The notes below the pieces were generated by a model, which made no database searches, was not told the DNA's origin, and was given only the letters and a program-made list of their open reading frames with translations. The translations under genes and the position numbers were made by a program. A stretch of 64,000 nucleotides of DNA from Tenodera sinensis (lineage: Eukaryota > Arthropoda > Insecta > Mantodea > Mantidae), in assembly GCA_030765045.1 (NCBI GenBank), contig CM060967.1:121577934-121641933 (forward strand). The letters run 5' to 3'. How positions within the stretch are numbered: the first letter of the stretch is position 1; each line of letters starts with the position of its first letter. Shown here one piece after another: positions 1 to 11,690 of this stretch.

Positions 1-2986
1 CTGCGTACCTACCCTTAATAGGGTTTAACCGCAGATAGAATTTTTGGTATAAAAGGGTGATTAAGGGTGATGTTTTTGAATTTAGGTTAAGGCTTATATA
101 ATAAGGAGGCTATTTAGCCCCTTTGCTGATGACTCACAGAACTCAGCAATGTTTGCATTCTGTGGAAATAAAAGTTTTTAAACAAAGTTTTAAAGATCTT
201 TTGATCTTTTAAATTTTGATGGTGGTTTGAATTTTGAGCCGAATAGCTCTTTGTTGGGATTATTTTTGTAGTTTAGCTTTTGCTGCTGATGGGTAAACTA
301 CTTTGTTATGGGATATACCCGCAAGCCGTGCGGGGAACCCTATACGACCTGAAGCGGCGTGTTGTGGGGTATTATCACCTAGAGATCTAACCAGGACGCT
401 TTGATGGTTGGGTAATTTGGCGTACAATTTTGTTGCCCGGCGCCTAATTTCATCCTCCACGTATGGAAGAGATGAGGCTTCGTGAAGTAGTCTCACGGGG
501 AAGGAAAAGGGGACAGAGTAGATGGACCGAAGTCCTCTGTTCTGCGTCCTTTGGAGCCACAGGAGCCAACTACCCGCTGCCATGCCCCACACTTCACAGG
601 CGTAAAGCATGAGGGGGATAATTAGAGCTCTGAATAGGTGTAGTTTCAGGCGGACTGGCATCTCAGATTTTAGCATGGGGTACAGTGAGGCAATAGCCCC
701 CTGCGACCGCGCCGATAGGTCTCTAATATGTCCTCGGAATGTTAGACTCCTTTCTAGTTTGACTCCCAGATAGGTGATGGTGTCTCTCCACTGGACCCTT
801 AGACCCCGAAGTTGGAAGGTGGGGCAGTCTGCAGGTGTGGGACGTCTCGTGAACAGAATGGCATGGCTTTTGTCTGGATTGACAGACATTCGCCATCGCC
901 GACACCAGTCTTGGACTAGGCGGAGGTGTCTTTGTATAGGGTTGAAGGCTCTGAGGATGTTTCTGTTGGTGCAGTATAGTAATACGTCATCTGCGTATTG
1001 CGCTATACTGACCTGTGGTTCGCTTGGGAAGTCTGCCATATAGACACTGAAGAGAGTAGGGGACAGAACAGAGCCCTCGGGGACTCCGCCTCTTATTGGC
1101 CTTATTGTGGATGTTCGCCCAGCAACTGTGACTATGAGTCCGGTGTCGGAGGAAACTGTGTAGGATGTGTATAAGTTGTGTGGGTAGCCCCAGGTGGATC
1201 AGCTTGTGAAGTAGCCCTGTGTGCCAGGTGGTTGAGAAGGCCTTTTCTACACCCAGAGGCACCGCAGCAGTGAATGCGCGTTCCTGAAAACCCAGGGCAG
1301 CAGCCTCCACCACACGCAGCAGTTGCTGAGGTGTAGAGTGCCCAGGTCGAAAGCCGAACTGATGTTCTGGGATGGTTTGCATGTTTCCCAGTAAAGGGGA
1401 TAATCGGTTTAGGATCATCCTCTCTAGAACTTTCGAGAGGATGGACAAAAGGCTTATGGATCTGTAGTTGGAGGGATGCACCGGGTCTTTCCCAGGTTTC
1501 AAAATGCAGATCACCCGAGCTTCTCTCCACTCGCGTGGGGAGTGACCCAGGGTAAGGCACATATTGAATACTCTAGTTAGGAAGAGCACGGCATTGAAGG
1601 GAAGGTGACGAAGCATGAGGGGAGTTAGTCCGTCAGGTCCCGCCATGAGACGTTTTAATGCGCCATGGGTTTCACTGGGACGTATCACCGGTAGTCGTTC
1701 CGCATCCTCCGGCGGACATCGTAAAAATCGACGTACTTCTTGGCGGGTACGTTCTGAGAATCTATAGTCCTGGGGGTCGTCTCTGGGACACATGGTCCGC
1801 TCTAGATAGTCAGCGAACACGTTGGCTTTGGCTTCAGGTTCATATGCCAGGCCTCGGGTGCCCTGAATTGGCGAGTTGTATTGGCCACGACGGTTTCGAA
1901 GGCATCTGGCGATCTTCCACACGTCCCCACTTTCAGTGTCCAGGTTGGCCATCTTGTTCTCCCACGCTTGCACTCGGTACTCACGCAGTCGAGCTCCGAC
2001 CAGTCGGCGCAGTCGCCGTAATAGGGCTCTGTTGTGGGGTGTGCGATGCCTTTGATAAAGCCTTCGTGCCGCCCAGGACCGGCGGATAAGGAGGATTATG
2101 TCAAGTGGGAGGACGTCTGGGTGTAAGGGAGCTGGAGCACGGATTGTGAGGATATGGGCAGTTCTTGTCACAATGGATGTGAAAGAAGAAACTGCCGCCT
2201 CAAGAGTTGGGATGTCGTTGATTCTGGGGTGAGGTGGGATGGAGGTGCGAAGGCAATTACGAACACCTTCCCAGTCCATTTCTCGAATGTAATTCGAGCT
2301 GTCATGACTGGCAATCCGGGTATTGATTTCTGTCAGTACTGGGTTGTGGTCTGACTGGAGTGCGTTTAATGATGTCAGTGTGAGATGAAATGGGAAATGC
2401 TTTATGATCGCAAAGTCTATGACAGAGGGTAGCCCTAGACCATGCGGATGATGTGTGGGTTGCCACGGGCCCTCCACCCTTAGTTCGGGGTCCGCGTCGA
2501 TGAGGAGGATGATGGAATTGCCTCGGGCGTCCGCCCTTCGACCACAGTGCCAGCGTTGGTGTTTGGCATTGAAGTCCCCAGCCAGGATAACGTTGGGATA
2601 AAGGGCTAGGATGGAAAGGTAGTCATTTGGGACAAACTGCCTTCGAGGAGGGTGATATACTGAGACTATCAGTATCTCTGTACCGTCAAGGTTCAGAGTG
2701 ATAGCCGTGGCCTCTAGGGTTTGAAGGGGTGGGAGCTGGTTTGGACGATGGACTAAGTTCTGCCTTACGAACACCGCCGTTCCACCTCCAGGACGACCTT
2801 GACGATCAGTTCTGTGGCATACGTAGCCCGGTAAACGGAAGCGAACATTTGAGCGTAGATGAGTTTCACTAACTAGAATAACGTCTAGGGCATAAGTGCG
2901 GGCAAAGTGGGATAACTCCCCCGCCTGGCCGGCCAATCCGCACGCGTTCCAAAACGCGAACCGAAATGAGGTGCTTGGCCTAGTTA
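1..2986 (-). mobile_element. 5'-truncated jockey-type LINE, copy J1
   Basis: A non-LTR retrotransposon copy read on the minus strand. Its 3' end falls exactly at the first base of the window: the sense strand ends in GGTACGCAG, the same terminus as the longer copy at about 35.2-40.55 kb. Protein identity to that copy is very high by eye, so the two belong to one young family. Similarity continues to about 2986, a few codons into ORF2 and just past the start codon region, and then stops. ORF1 and the 5' UTR are missing, the usual result of incomplete target-primed reverse transcription. Positions 1-259 are the 3' UTR. Any target duplication on the 3' side lies outside the window. Confidence 0.9.
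260..2936 (-). pseudogene. LINE ORF2 endonuclease-reverse transcriptase, frameshifted (J1)
   Basis: The N-terminal part (sense frame entering at 2936) carries an apurinic-type endonuclease with AGDFNAKHQRW and SDHNPV motifs. The RT fingers and palm follow, with AGPDGLTPLMLRHLP and YRSISLLSILSKVLERM. The catalytic QYADDVLLYC motif lies in the second reading frame (260-1039). Compared with the copy at 37534-40197, a 2-base loss near 1138 shifts the frame inside the RT palm. A 12-base loss near 1645 removes four residues just before AGPDG. The C-terminus here reads about 30 residues beyond the stop in the other copy. It cannot encode a working ORF2 protein. The family would normally cut target DNA and reverse-transcribe its own RNA in the nucleus. 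Confidence 0.9.
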
Positions 2987-3451
2987 AACTCAGTCAGCTC
3001 AGCCACAATTGCATTTGTGGCTTGAGTTAAACAACCGACCATCTAACCAGCAAACAGCCGCTCTCCCTGTATTCCAGCTTAGCGAGAAGCTGACCTATAT
3101 GTGTACTACGAGCGTCCATCAGGAGCACCGATTGGTGTTTGAACAACACGCATGTATTTGCTGGACACTGGTGGAAAAATGGTATTTCAGGTATCTCGCC
3201 GGAGCAGGAGATCCCGTGCCGACTGAGGTGGAGTGCTTCAATACAAATCGGTGAATTGCACATGAGCTTCAATCTACAGACTAATATAATTATATTAGTC
3301 AAGACAACCGGTTTAGCTCTAAAACGGGCGTGGAAAGCAAACTTTAGAGCTCACCCAAGACAAGCTTTCCTGGAGTGGTATCAAGAACTACAGGTAACCC
3401 TTCTTACTACTGTTCTAGTATTATCTCTGTTTCCTTGACTGACCGAGACTG

Positions 3452-5150
3452 ATGACATACGACACAGCGAGCTCACAAGACCATAGCCAAAGGTTGACAG
3501 CTTCTAGCCTGAAACCTCGAGCCGAAATGGCTCGCAAAGGCGCCGCCCTAGAGGAGGTTTGGTCCTCTGTGAGTAGCCGGAGGGCAACCGCGTTGACTGC
3601 TGATGATGCACAACTACCATCCACTTCATCATCCGTCAGATCCATCTCTCCTAGAGCAGCGGAACCCATTAGGAAGCCCACCAGGACTGATACAACTAAG
3701 CGTAAGAGCTCAATCCCACGTCATTTACCTTTAGCAGAACTAGAGAGCCTGGGTTCTAATGAACATCTTTCCGACTCTGACTCCGAGTCTGATAAGGAGC
3801 TGGGGGAGTTTAAGGTGGTGGAAAACCGTAAAAGTGGACGAAAGTCCCCAAATCTGATGCAACAAACACAAATTGTTGACTCACCCAAAAGGGGTCCAAG
3901 ACTTCCGCCAATCATAGAGGACGTTTTCCCAAACCACGTCCGGGTCATGCGCCTATTGGCTACCCACCTCAAGGAAACTTTCGAAGCAAAACGTAAGCCA
4001 AAGAGTGTGCAATTATTAACCCATAGCATGACTGATTTTGAAACTGTAAAGTTGGTAGTGCGAGAACTGAACATCACGTTCTACTCGTATTTGCCACAAC
4101 GCCTTCATGTAGAACGTCGGTTAATCAACGGCCTAGACTCTGAGTGTATCCCTGATGAAATAAAAACAGCGTTATACGAAGAACATGGTATAACTGTCAA
4201 CTCGGTGGCACAGCTTAAGAAAACTGTAAACACCGATGGGAGACCTAACAAAGTACCAATGTCATTATTTTTTATCGCACTTGATAAAGTGCGTGACCAA
4301 AAAACTCAGCCAATTGACACTGTGCGCAAGCTCATCTTTACTGTCGTAAAAGTTGAGCGCTATTGCGGCAGAGAGGGACCAGTGCAGTGCTATAGATGCA
4401 TGGGTTAGAATCACGCCAGCATGATGTGTGAGCGTAAGCTAAAATGTTTGCGGTGTGCTGGGAACCATTTGCTGGAGAACTGCACTAAACCTAGGGACGA
4501 GTGCAAGTGTGCAAACTGCGACGGTACACACGTAAGTGTGTACAAGGGATGCTCGACTAAGAAAAAGATCATTGAGAGCCGTCGTAAGAGCCGTCCTGAA
4601 GAATACGAGGTCCGCCCAGAGGTGTCCTTTGCTTCTGCCTTAAATAAGGCAGAGACCACTCTACGTCAAGTAGAAAAAGAGGCAGCTACACCAGTCATTG
4701 CTTCCTCATCATCAGAAGCTGTGCCACCACCTCCAGGTCCAACAGAAAAAGCCACAGCGCCCAAACCCCCTTGCACCAAAGCCACGCAGGAAGAGGAGGA
4801 ACAGGAGAAATAACAAGGCGGGCAAATCTTCTGCTCCCAATGTAGTTTCGGAGCCACAAGTTCCTGAGTTACCTACAGATTGACCTGTAGAGGCGGAGCC
4901 TATATCCTCCATTCAAGCTACACCACTGCCTAACACGACGACGACCTCCTCTGCCTTTGCAGCCATTTCACAAAAATACCTGGAGGAATTTCACTCATTA
5001 TCCTCGTGGTTTGGGAGCTTAATAAACAAAGCACTATCTGCACTTCGCAACTGTAAGCTGCAGATGAATAATCCTAACTTGACCCCCATGCAGAAGCATT
5101 CCATCTTGCTTCAGACCTTGGGACAGCTCTATCCCAACTCAGCTCAATAA
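3452..5150 (+). pseudogene. LINE ORF1 (zinc-knuckle Gag-like protein), broken
   Basis: The reading frame from 3452 encodes a low-complexity Ser/Glu-rich N-terminus. A region resembling the domain that precedes zinc knuckles in jockey-type ORF1 proteins follows (around PPIIEDVFPNHVRVMRLLA through VKVERY), then knuckles. The first knuckle (CYRCMG, then NHASMMC) is cut by one in-frame TAG at 4406-4408. The homologous protein at 36.8 kb has Phe there. The frame continues unbroken through the second (CLRCAGNHLLENC) and third (CANCDGTHVSVYKGC) knuckles to a TAA near 4811-4813. The C-terminal segment ending LGQLYPNSAQ lies in another frame and stops with TAA at 5148-5150. Inferred role: RNA-binding nucleoprotein of the retrotransposon. 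Confidence 0.8.
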
Positions 5151-7830
5151 TGGCCGGAAGACATGTCCGAAGACCATTTAGAGCTGGGTTATGGAACGCT
5201 AATGGACTACGGAGTCACTACTCAACAGTCACTGAGTTTGTACAGTATTTCGGAATTGACATTCTGATGGTCTGCGAAACTCATTTGGATGCTGCCACCA
5301 ACTTCTCCCTGCCTAATTACGTCACCCATCGGTCAGAGAGGGTTGGCCGGAAAGGGGGAGGCAAAGCCATTTTCATTAAAAACCATATCACCCATAAATC
5401 TTTCCCTCTTCCACCACTTCAGCATGTAGAAGCCTGTGCCATTAGGCTATCTTTAGGAGGTTTAGATACATTGCTGACCATCGCTTCTATGAAGCAGATT
5501 ACACGACATTGTTAAACCTCCAACCTGTGGTCTGCATTGAAGGTGACCTCAATGCAAAACATGCCAATTGGCATAGTCGTGCCACCAATGCGAAGGGGGG
5601 AGGACTATTCCGCCTTATAAGCGGTAACCCAAGCCTCATTGCCCATGGACCGAGATGACCCAATTTTCATCCTGGCCGAGAGAGACCGGACGTGCTGGAT
5701 ATTATGGTCACTAAGAACTTTCCATTCCATTTAGACCTCACGGCAGTCAACGAACTGGATTCTAACCACGATCCAGTTTTGGTAGATTCAAATGTTGCCA
5801 TGCCAGCGTTGGTAACTCCTGATTGGACCTACAAGGTAGACTGGGATGCAGCCGTCCTAGAAGTGAACGAATCAGTGGATCCCAGACGGCATATCGATTC
5901 TATCGAGACGTTAGAATTGGCGGCCACTTCATTCTCCCGACATATTTCAAATGTGGTACACGGGCACACTTACCGCATCCCATGACATACACCCAATCCC
6001 ACAACCATCCCAAATGAACTCCGACTGTTGTTAAGAGCTAAATCAACAGTTGGGAAGCTATGGCAGCATTTCCGCCATCCCAGGTTGCGGGCTATTTATC
6101 TGCGATTTAAGACCCTGGCCAGGCGCCTCTTAGGCACACATCGCAAAGAGGCCTGGGAAAACACTATGAGGAATGTCAACTTCTCAGAAAAGGAGCCATG
6201 GCGGATAATTAAATCCCTGAGAAGGGATAAAACGTTATACCAGCACCCTATCAATGGTACTCACGGGAGATTATCTTTTGAACCGCAAGAAAAAGCCACT
6301 GACTTCGCAGACCATTTAGAGTCTCAATTCGAGCCCCGGGAGGACATAGAAGACAGGACTTTTCTGAACTCGTGAAAGCAACGGTGGACTACCTCTATGA
6401 GGATCCACCGCCACCACACGAGGCGATCCATATACCTATAGCCACCCCAAGGCAAGTTGCCTCCCAAATTAGGGGTCTTAAACCTAACAAATCCCCTGAA
6501 TATGACGGCGTCACAACGCCCATGTTACAACACATACCTCGTAAAGCCATTATCCACCTGACGAGGATTTACAATGTTTGCGTGCATCTTTGACACTTTC
6601 CTACTTCTTGGAAAGAAGCGAGGATGATTTGCATCTAAAACCCAGGCAAGAATCCCATGTTTCTATCAAGTTACCGTTCCATCAGCTTACTCCCGATCAT
6701 TTCCAAAATATTCGAAGGACTACTTCTGTCCCGCCTAACCCCTCTCTTTGAGGAAAGGCAACTCATCCCGGATCATCAGTTTGGTTTCCGTTGAGGTCAT
6801 TCCACTACCTTACAGCTCCTGGGTCTTGTTGAGAAGGCTGCCCTGGATTTCCAGGAAAACTTCAAAACAATTGCAGTGCTCCTGGATGTGGATAAAGCCT
6901 CTGCAACAACATGGCACCAGGGCCTACTGTAAAAACTCAGAGACGCAGATGTCCCTTTCCCTTACCTGTCCCTCATAGCCAGTTTCCTCCGGGACAGCAC
7001 CTTCCGGGTGCGAGTGGAGGGTAGGTTATCTACAATCAGGCCAATAGAGGCTGGAGTCCCGGAAGGCAGTGTTCTGTCGCCACTGCTCTTTGCTGCATAC
7101 ATGTCTGACTTCCCCGTTGAACCCAGCACTGTTACGTGCCAGTATGCCGATGATGTCCTCATACTGGCCCGAAACAAAAATCTACGTTACTGCCTCCCTC
7201 CATTACAAAGGCACCTCGACGCCATCGACAGATGGAGTGAAAAGTGGAGGATGGCCATCAGTCCACAGGAAAGCTCTGCTTTACTGCTAGGTAAAGTCCG
7301 AACCTGCAGGCCGGATAGGGACCTAAGACTAGGTCGCAGGAGAATCCCTCGGGTCAACACCGCTAAATACCTCGGAGTACAACTTGACCGAGGACTTACC
7401 TTCACCAAGCATGTCACAGCTAAAGCTGCCCAGGGTCATTGAGCTCTAGGAAAACTGTATCCCATCTTACGATCTACAATGCCCACACATCTCAATCTAC
7501 GCTTGTACCGTGCGATCATCCCTCCCCTGATCTTGTATGGATGTGAACTTGCGGATCCGTGGCTCAAACCACCATCCGTAGATTGCAGGTTGTGCAGAAC
7601 AGGGCACTTAGGATGATCTACGATAATGACCGTAGATTCCTTTCTCATATCCTCCATACTCATTCTGGCATCATAAATTGTGGATGTTGTGCGTGAAAGA
7701 GCCCGCTCAACGTATGATAAACTTACGCCACACCCTAACCAGCTGGTCAATACCCTGAGACAATATGATCACCATCTTCCTAGGAGGCGCAAAAGCTATC
7801 GCTTACCCAAGGATCTCTTGGGTTAATTAG
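5150..7830 (+). pseudogene. LINE ORF2 endonuclease-reverse transcriptase, multiply broken (J3)
   Basis: The ATG at 5150 overlaps the ORF1 stop by one base (TAATG), a termination-reinitiation arrangement. The first 121 codons give the endonuclease start (RAGLWNANGLRSHYSTV, VCETHLDAATNF). A frameshift follows before the DLNAKHANWHS motif near 5545. Endonuclease and RT fragments then continue in several frames: NHDPVLVDSN near 5765, RGLKPNKSPEYDGVTTPML near 6475, GVPEGSVLSPLLFAAYM near 7050 and the catalytic QYADDVLILAR near 7141. The C-terminal arm (LYGCE, RLQVVQNRALRMIYDND) is traceable to about 7630 and beyond. Clearly non-functional. Domain order matches the complete copy at 37534-40197. Confidence 0.8.
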
Positions 7831-10070
7831 CTCCACTGCTTCCTCATTACACCAAACATTCCACTGCATTATAGGTTTCTCGGTATCTGACACTGCTCGA
7901 CTTGCTGGTTGCACAAGCTGGCCGGCTAAGTGTGCAGAAACGGGCACTGGGTGCACTAGGATGGATAGACATTCTGACCGCACTCATATCCCAAATCGAT
8001 AGCAAGAGTTACCATCATCACCATTAGCTGACATTGACAAAAAGCGTGTGATAAGACTCCACCTAATATACCTCACAGGTAAATCCGTACTAAACGGATA
8101 GGTACCGTGGGCCCGGGTAAACCCGAGCGACCTGTTCTGGCTCTTGGCATCAGGAGCAAGGTTAAGGCTCTGACATTGCAGTTCAACGGACGTCATCTAG
8201 TTCATGTACAATGCAATACAACGTGACAAAGTGGAATCACGCAGTACAAAAGATGAACCTAGTGTATTTGTGCATAGTGAAGGTATGAAAACTTTCACCA
8301 AAGGTAATGCTGATGTCGATGCCGATGCATTTGTATCCTATTTTTGTACCCAATTTGTTTGTATACAATGCAATTGAATTGCATCTAATTTTTTCATTCA
8401 AGATCTTCAAAGTAGCCAATTTGTGGCGGTAATGTAGCAATATGGCGGACTGCGCACACAACATGTCAGTTGTCTATGTACAACTCGTGACTCTTTTAAT
8501 GTGGTGGGTATTTTAACGTTTAGTCTTTTCTGGAAGATTCATTAACTATTTTTCGTGACCATTAACATATATTGCTGACTAGGTTATTACATAGCTATAT
8601 TTCATAAATAATAAGAGATCCAGTTAACAGTATGCTTAAATATTATGTTATGAAATGAGTTCAAATTCCTGTTCATCCATACTAAGATTAAAATCATTAT
8701 AATTGTTCCTTATCTCTTTACTGATGGTCTCATATTTGTGTCCTGCTGTGTAATTTTGCCTTCGACACAATGTAAAAGGTTGGGAGAGAAATCTTCGTCA
8801 ATTCGTAGAAAATTTGATAGTTTTCCCGGTTCCTCTAACCTCAATTCGTTTTGTAGTGGGGTAGATACACCTGGTCTCGTAGAAAAGCCACGTTTTAATG
8901 TTCTAAAGATTTATCTCGACATTCTTAATGCCTATAATAGAACAGGTTGCAAATGTTGCTTGAATAAGCAGCATTTATTGAGTTAAACGATTCTGTGTTG
9001 TAAGAAAAGCTTTAACTTTGTCCTTAGGATCACAAACACTTCAAGCTTTACAGTAAACATAACGCAATACTTTATTGAAGAATATAAAACCGTTTAATCT
9101 TTCTACGAGTTCTCCTATATTCGTACTGGAATTAAAATTCCTATCAAAATAGCTTTACACATGTTTGTGTATTGCTTTATATTGTAACACAGTTTCTGCT
9201 TTGGAATGAAAGGTTTTCTGCGTGTGCAGTAATCCGTCAGCTAGGAAGCGTGGCTTAAAATTTAATTACATTTCTATGAATTTTCAGTTTCTTAAATTTG
9301 TCGAACTGTGTTACCAGCTTATTATAGATCAATAATCTGGCCACATGTAACATCTGATATTTACGACAGTTGAGTAAGGATACAGTAAGCGTCAGAAATA
9401 ATCAATACTTCCCTTTCATGCCGACATGTCATTGGTTGTAACTATGTCTAGTCAGTAACATGAATACTGCTGTTATTGGAGAGGGGTATAGAGAGGGAAA
9501 GAAGGGGAAGTTACGAAGGCCTTGATAAATAATCATTATACGCTTGCATTTTTACTAAATTCGCTTTCTATACCAGAAATCTTCTGGACCTAAGAATGTA
9601 AAACTTTACTAAAGGGCCCAACTGCAGAGTAGTTGTCTGCGTGAGTTCAAATGGATTGCTGTCACTCAGGATTTAGGATTTTCAAAATAATTGGCAAACA
9701 AGAGAAGAATTACCACTGCCATTCTGGGTTGGTCCACTCCACTTAAAAACCCGCTGTGAAAAGAAGTTATAGCGACAATGATACTCGGCTGAAGCGAGCA
9801 AACAAGTTGATGAAACCATTACATAACTCTCCCCCCAAATTCCGACGCAAATGTATGAACATTCTCTCCAGCAGCAGTGACGCTGAAGGAGAAGGCGGCA
9901 GTACTGCCTAGCACAAACCCCCTACTTTCCTCCTCCCGAATACAAAGAGAAAGTTGCCCCACCATGGCCATAACACATCCCTTAATTCACTGCTTACGCA
10001 CTTCAAACCTCTCCCTTTTAGCACTAAATGATCGTTCATATCGGCATAAATCAAGCTTTCTTACCACTAC
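7831..10070. other. AT-rich DNA, no recognised gene
   Basis: From 7831 to about 8230 the base composition is more balanced and may be the tail of the upstream LINE or an unidentified repeat. The rest is AT-rich with only short, non-conserved open frames; one of 82 codons at 8738-8986 has no recognisable domain. Nothing else is supported. Confidence 0.5.
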
Positions 10071-10071
10071 A

Positions 10072-10930
10072 CTTAAAAAATCTGATGTGTTTCACTCACA
10101 TGACTGCCTCTACTCTTGTACTAAACATTCTTACAAACTCCTATTTCTATATCTTCTTCGTGTTGGTTGAGATAAACATTTGTACAAATTATCTTATTGC
10201 TTATTTCCTTGTAGGTGCAAAGGGAAATTAGAATACACTAGGCTTTGTGCGATAGTCAAATCTTTTAAAGTTTTGAGATCCCGTTTTCTTTGCACGTCTA
10301 ACATATAAAGCGATGAACAACGATGATCCATTTCACGAGTTTTAAGTTTTCCGAAAATGACACAAATAACAAGGAATATCTCCGAAATGGTTCACTCTAA
10401 AACAATATTTAGAGATAAATTGTGTTTTAGCGAGATCTACATTTTTTATATCAAGATTTGGTCTATCTTTTACAGCTTACGAGTTATTCAAAAGTCATCC
10501 AGAGTAAACAGGACTACATAGGCTATAGCCAGAAAATTCAAAATATACATTTCATTTGTCATACAAATATGTTAAACATACGGCATTTTAATCAAAATCG
10601 TTAGCCATTTTCAAGAATATCAAAATTTTCGAAAAAATCTTCCATGTAAAGGGTAGTTTAGGTTGGGGCTATTTTCTTCAAATTCTTCCTGTTGCATCCA
10701 TGAAAGACATTAAATTTTAATACCAACTTTGGTTCTTAATCGACTTTTTGTTTTTGAGTTATGCTGTCCAAACTGACACACACACACACGCGCGCGCGCG
10801 CGCGGACCTTTTTCAATTTTTTTTTTTTTTTTTGATTTATGGGGTCTTAAAACATATATTTGCAGTGAAATATCGACATCGAATTTTTGGATGAAATACA
10901 ATACTTCCTCTATTTGCCAGTAGAGAAAGT
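10072..10930 (-). repeat. Family M repeat, copy M1
   Basis: A near full-length copy in minus orientation. On the plus strand it opens with the conserved CTGATGTG...CTCACATGACT...CTCTTGTACTA end. It contains the family core GGAATATCTCCGAAATGGTT (about 10373) and the GCCAGAAAATTCAAAATATA segment. It ends at AGTAGAGAAAGTGAAAATG. The internal simple-repeat site (10776-10804) is (CA)n running into (CG)n. No coding capacity is seen. The family has ACTTTCTCTAC-like motifs in inverted orientation near both ends, which suggests a non-autonomous DNA transposon, though terminal duplications were not established. Confidence 0.8.
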
Positions 10931-11429
10931 GAAAATGAAGTGTTACCGGTACACACAGTGATCAGTATCCAGCTGAGATTGAATTAAAAGCTAATGAAAC
11001 GATATTGGTAGACCTACACAATAATAGGGAGCCTTCGCACCCTGGTCTGAAATCACCGTTAACGTTATTCTGACGTCATTAATTCTACATCCAATCAGAA
11101 GGCAGCACGTTTAACCACCTGAATAACGTAGCGCTTAACCGAACGGCCAGGTGACAATATCTGCAAGAATAACGATGGCAATAACGAAGTGCATTAATCA
11201 TCTACAAAGAAGTATTATGTCTACTACAAGACTACGATTTACAATTAGTTATGTTAAAGAGACCGGACAGTATAGATCATTAAGATAGGCAGGTAAAAAG
11301 GTATTATAAATACTAAAACAGGCAAAAAAGTCAATTATAAAAACGAATTTAATAGATTATAGCATTCAATAACTGGTCACATTTTAAAGAACTTCAATGT
11401 TTTAAACAAAATGCACTTGACACAAAAAT
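10931..11429. other. Unassigned intergenic DNA
   Basis: No open frame of note. A block at about 11030-11160 is less AT-rich (TTCGCACCCTGG..., CCAATCAGAAGG) and could be the end of a DNA transposon related to the hAT remnant that follows, but I found no matching inverted repeat. Confidence 0.3.
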
Positions 11430-11690
11430 GAAATACATTTTTAAAAATGTCTGTGTATTGGAATGCCTTATTCCTTGCACATGACAACCAAATGCTTTTA
11501 TAAGTTCTCTGGGGTCATTTTGAGTTCCTTGTCAGATAATACATTTTTCATGCGACAAAATGACCTCTCAACATAGACAGAGGTTACTGGAGCAAATCTA
11601 AAACATAGCATCATTGTAGGATCCATTCCAACTGCCACAGAATTGTCACCTTGTATAATTTTTTAGATGTTTCCAAGTTTATCCAGATAA
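11430..11690 (-). pseudogene. hAT-family transposase C-terminus, remnant
   Basis: Reading the minus strand from about 11645 gives MLCFRFAPVTSVYVERSFCR, then MKNVLSDKELKMTPENL, a stop, then KHLVVMCKE. This APVTSVxVERSF...LS...TPENL..HLVV pattern is typical of the dimerisation domain at the C-terminus of hAT transposases and their domesticated relatives. Preceding residues (VAVGMDP) fit the usual linker. Several stops interrupt the frame, so it is a relic. I found neither the N-terminal zinc finger and DDE core nor the element ends. The assignment rests on motif recognition only. Confidence 0.6.

Larger units (their letters stand above)
3150..7830 (+). mobile_element. Old, degenerate jockey-type LINE, copy J3
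   Basis: A plus-strand relative of the 35.2-40.55 kb LINE, more diverged and carrying many stops. Both share 5' UTR blocks, for example GGAGCAGGAGATCCCG near 3201 and 35386 and GGAAAGCAAACTTTAGAGCT near 3331 and 35495. This places the 5' boundary at or before about 3150. The ORF1 and ORF2 relics follow in order. The last recognisable ORF2 coding is near 7750-7830. I could not find a clear 3' terminus or target duplication. The sequence up to about 8200 may still be element 3' UTR or another repeat. It sits head to head with copy J1. Confidence 0.8.

Noticed and set aside
1658..2089. A plus-strand 143-codon frame (also mirrored at 38441-38872)
   Set aside because: It is the antisense shadow of the ORF2 RT region, present in both LINE copies because they are homologous.
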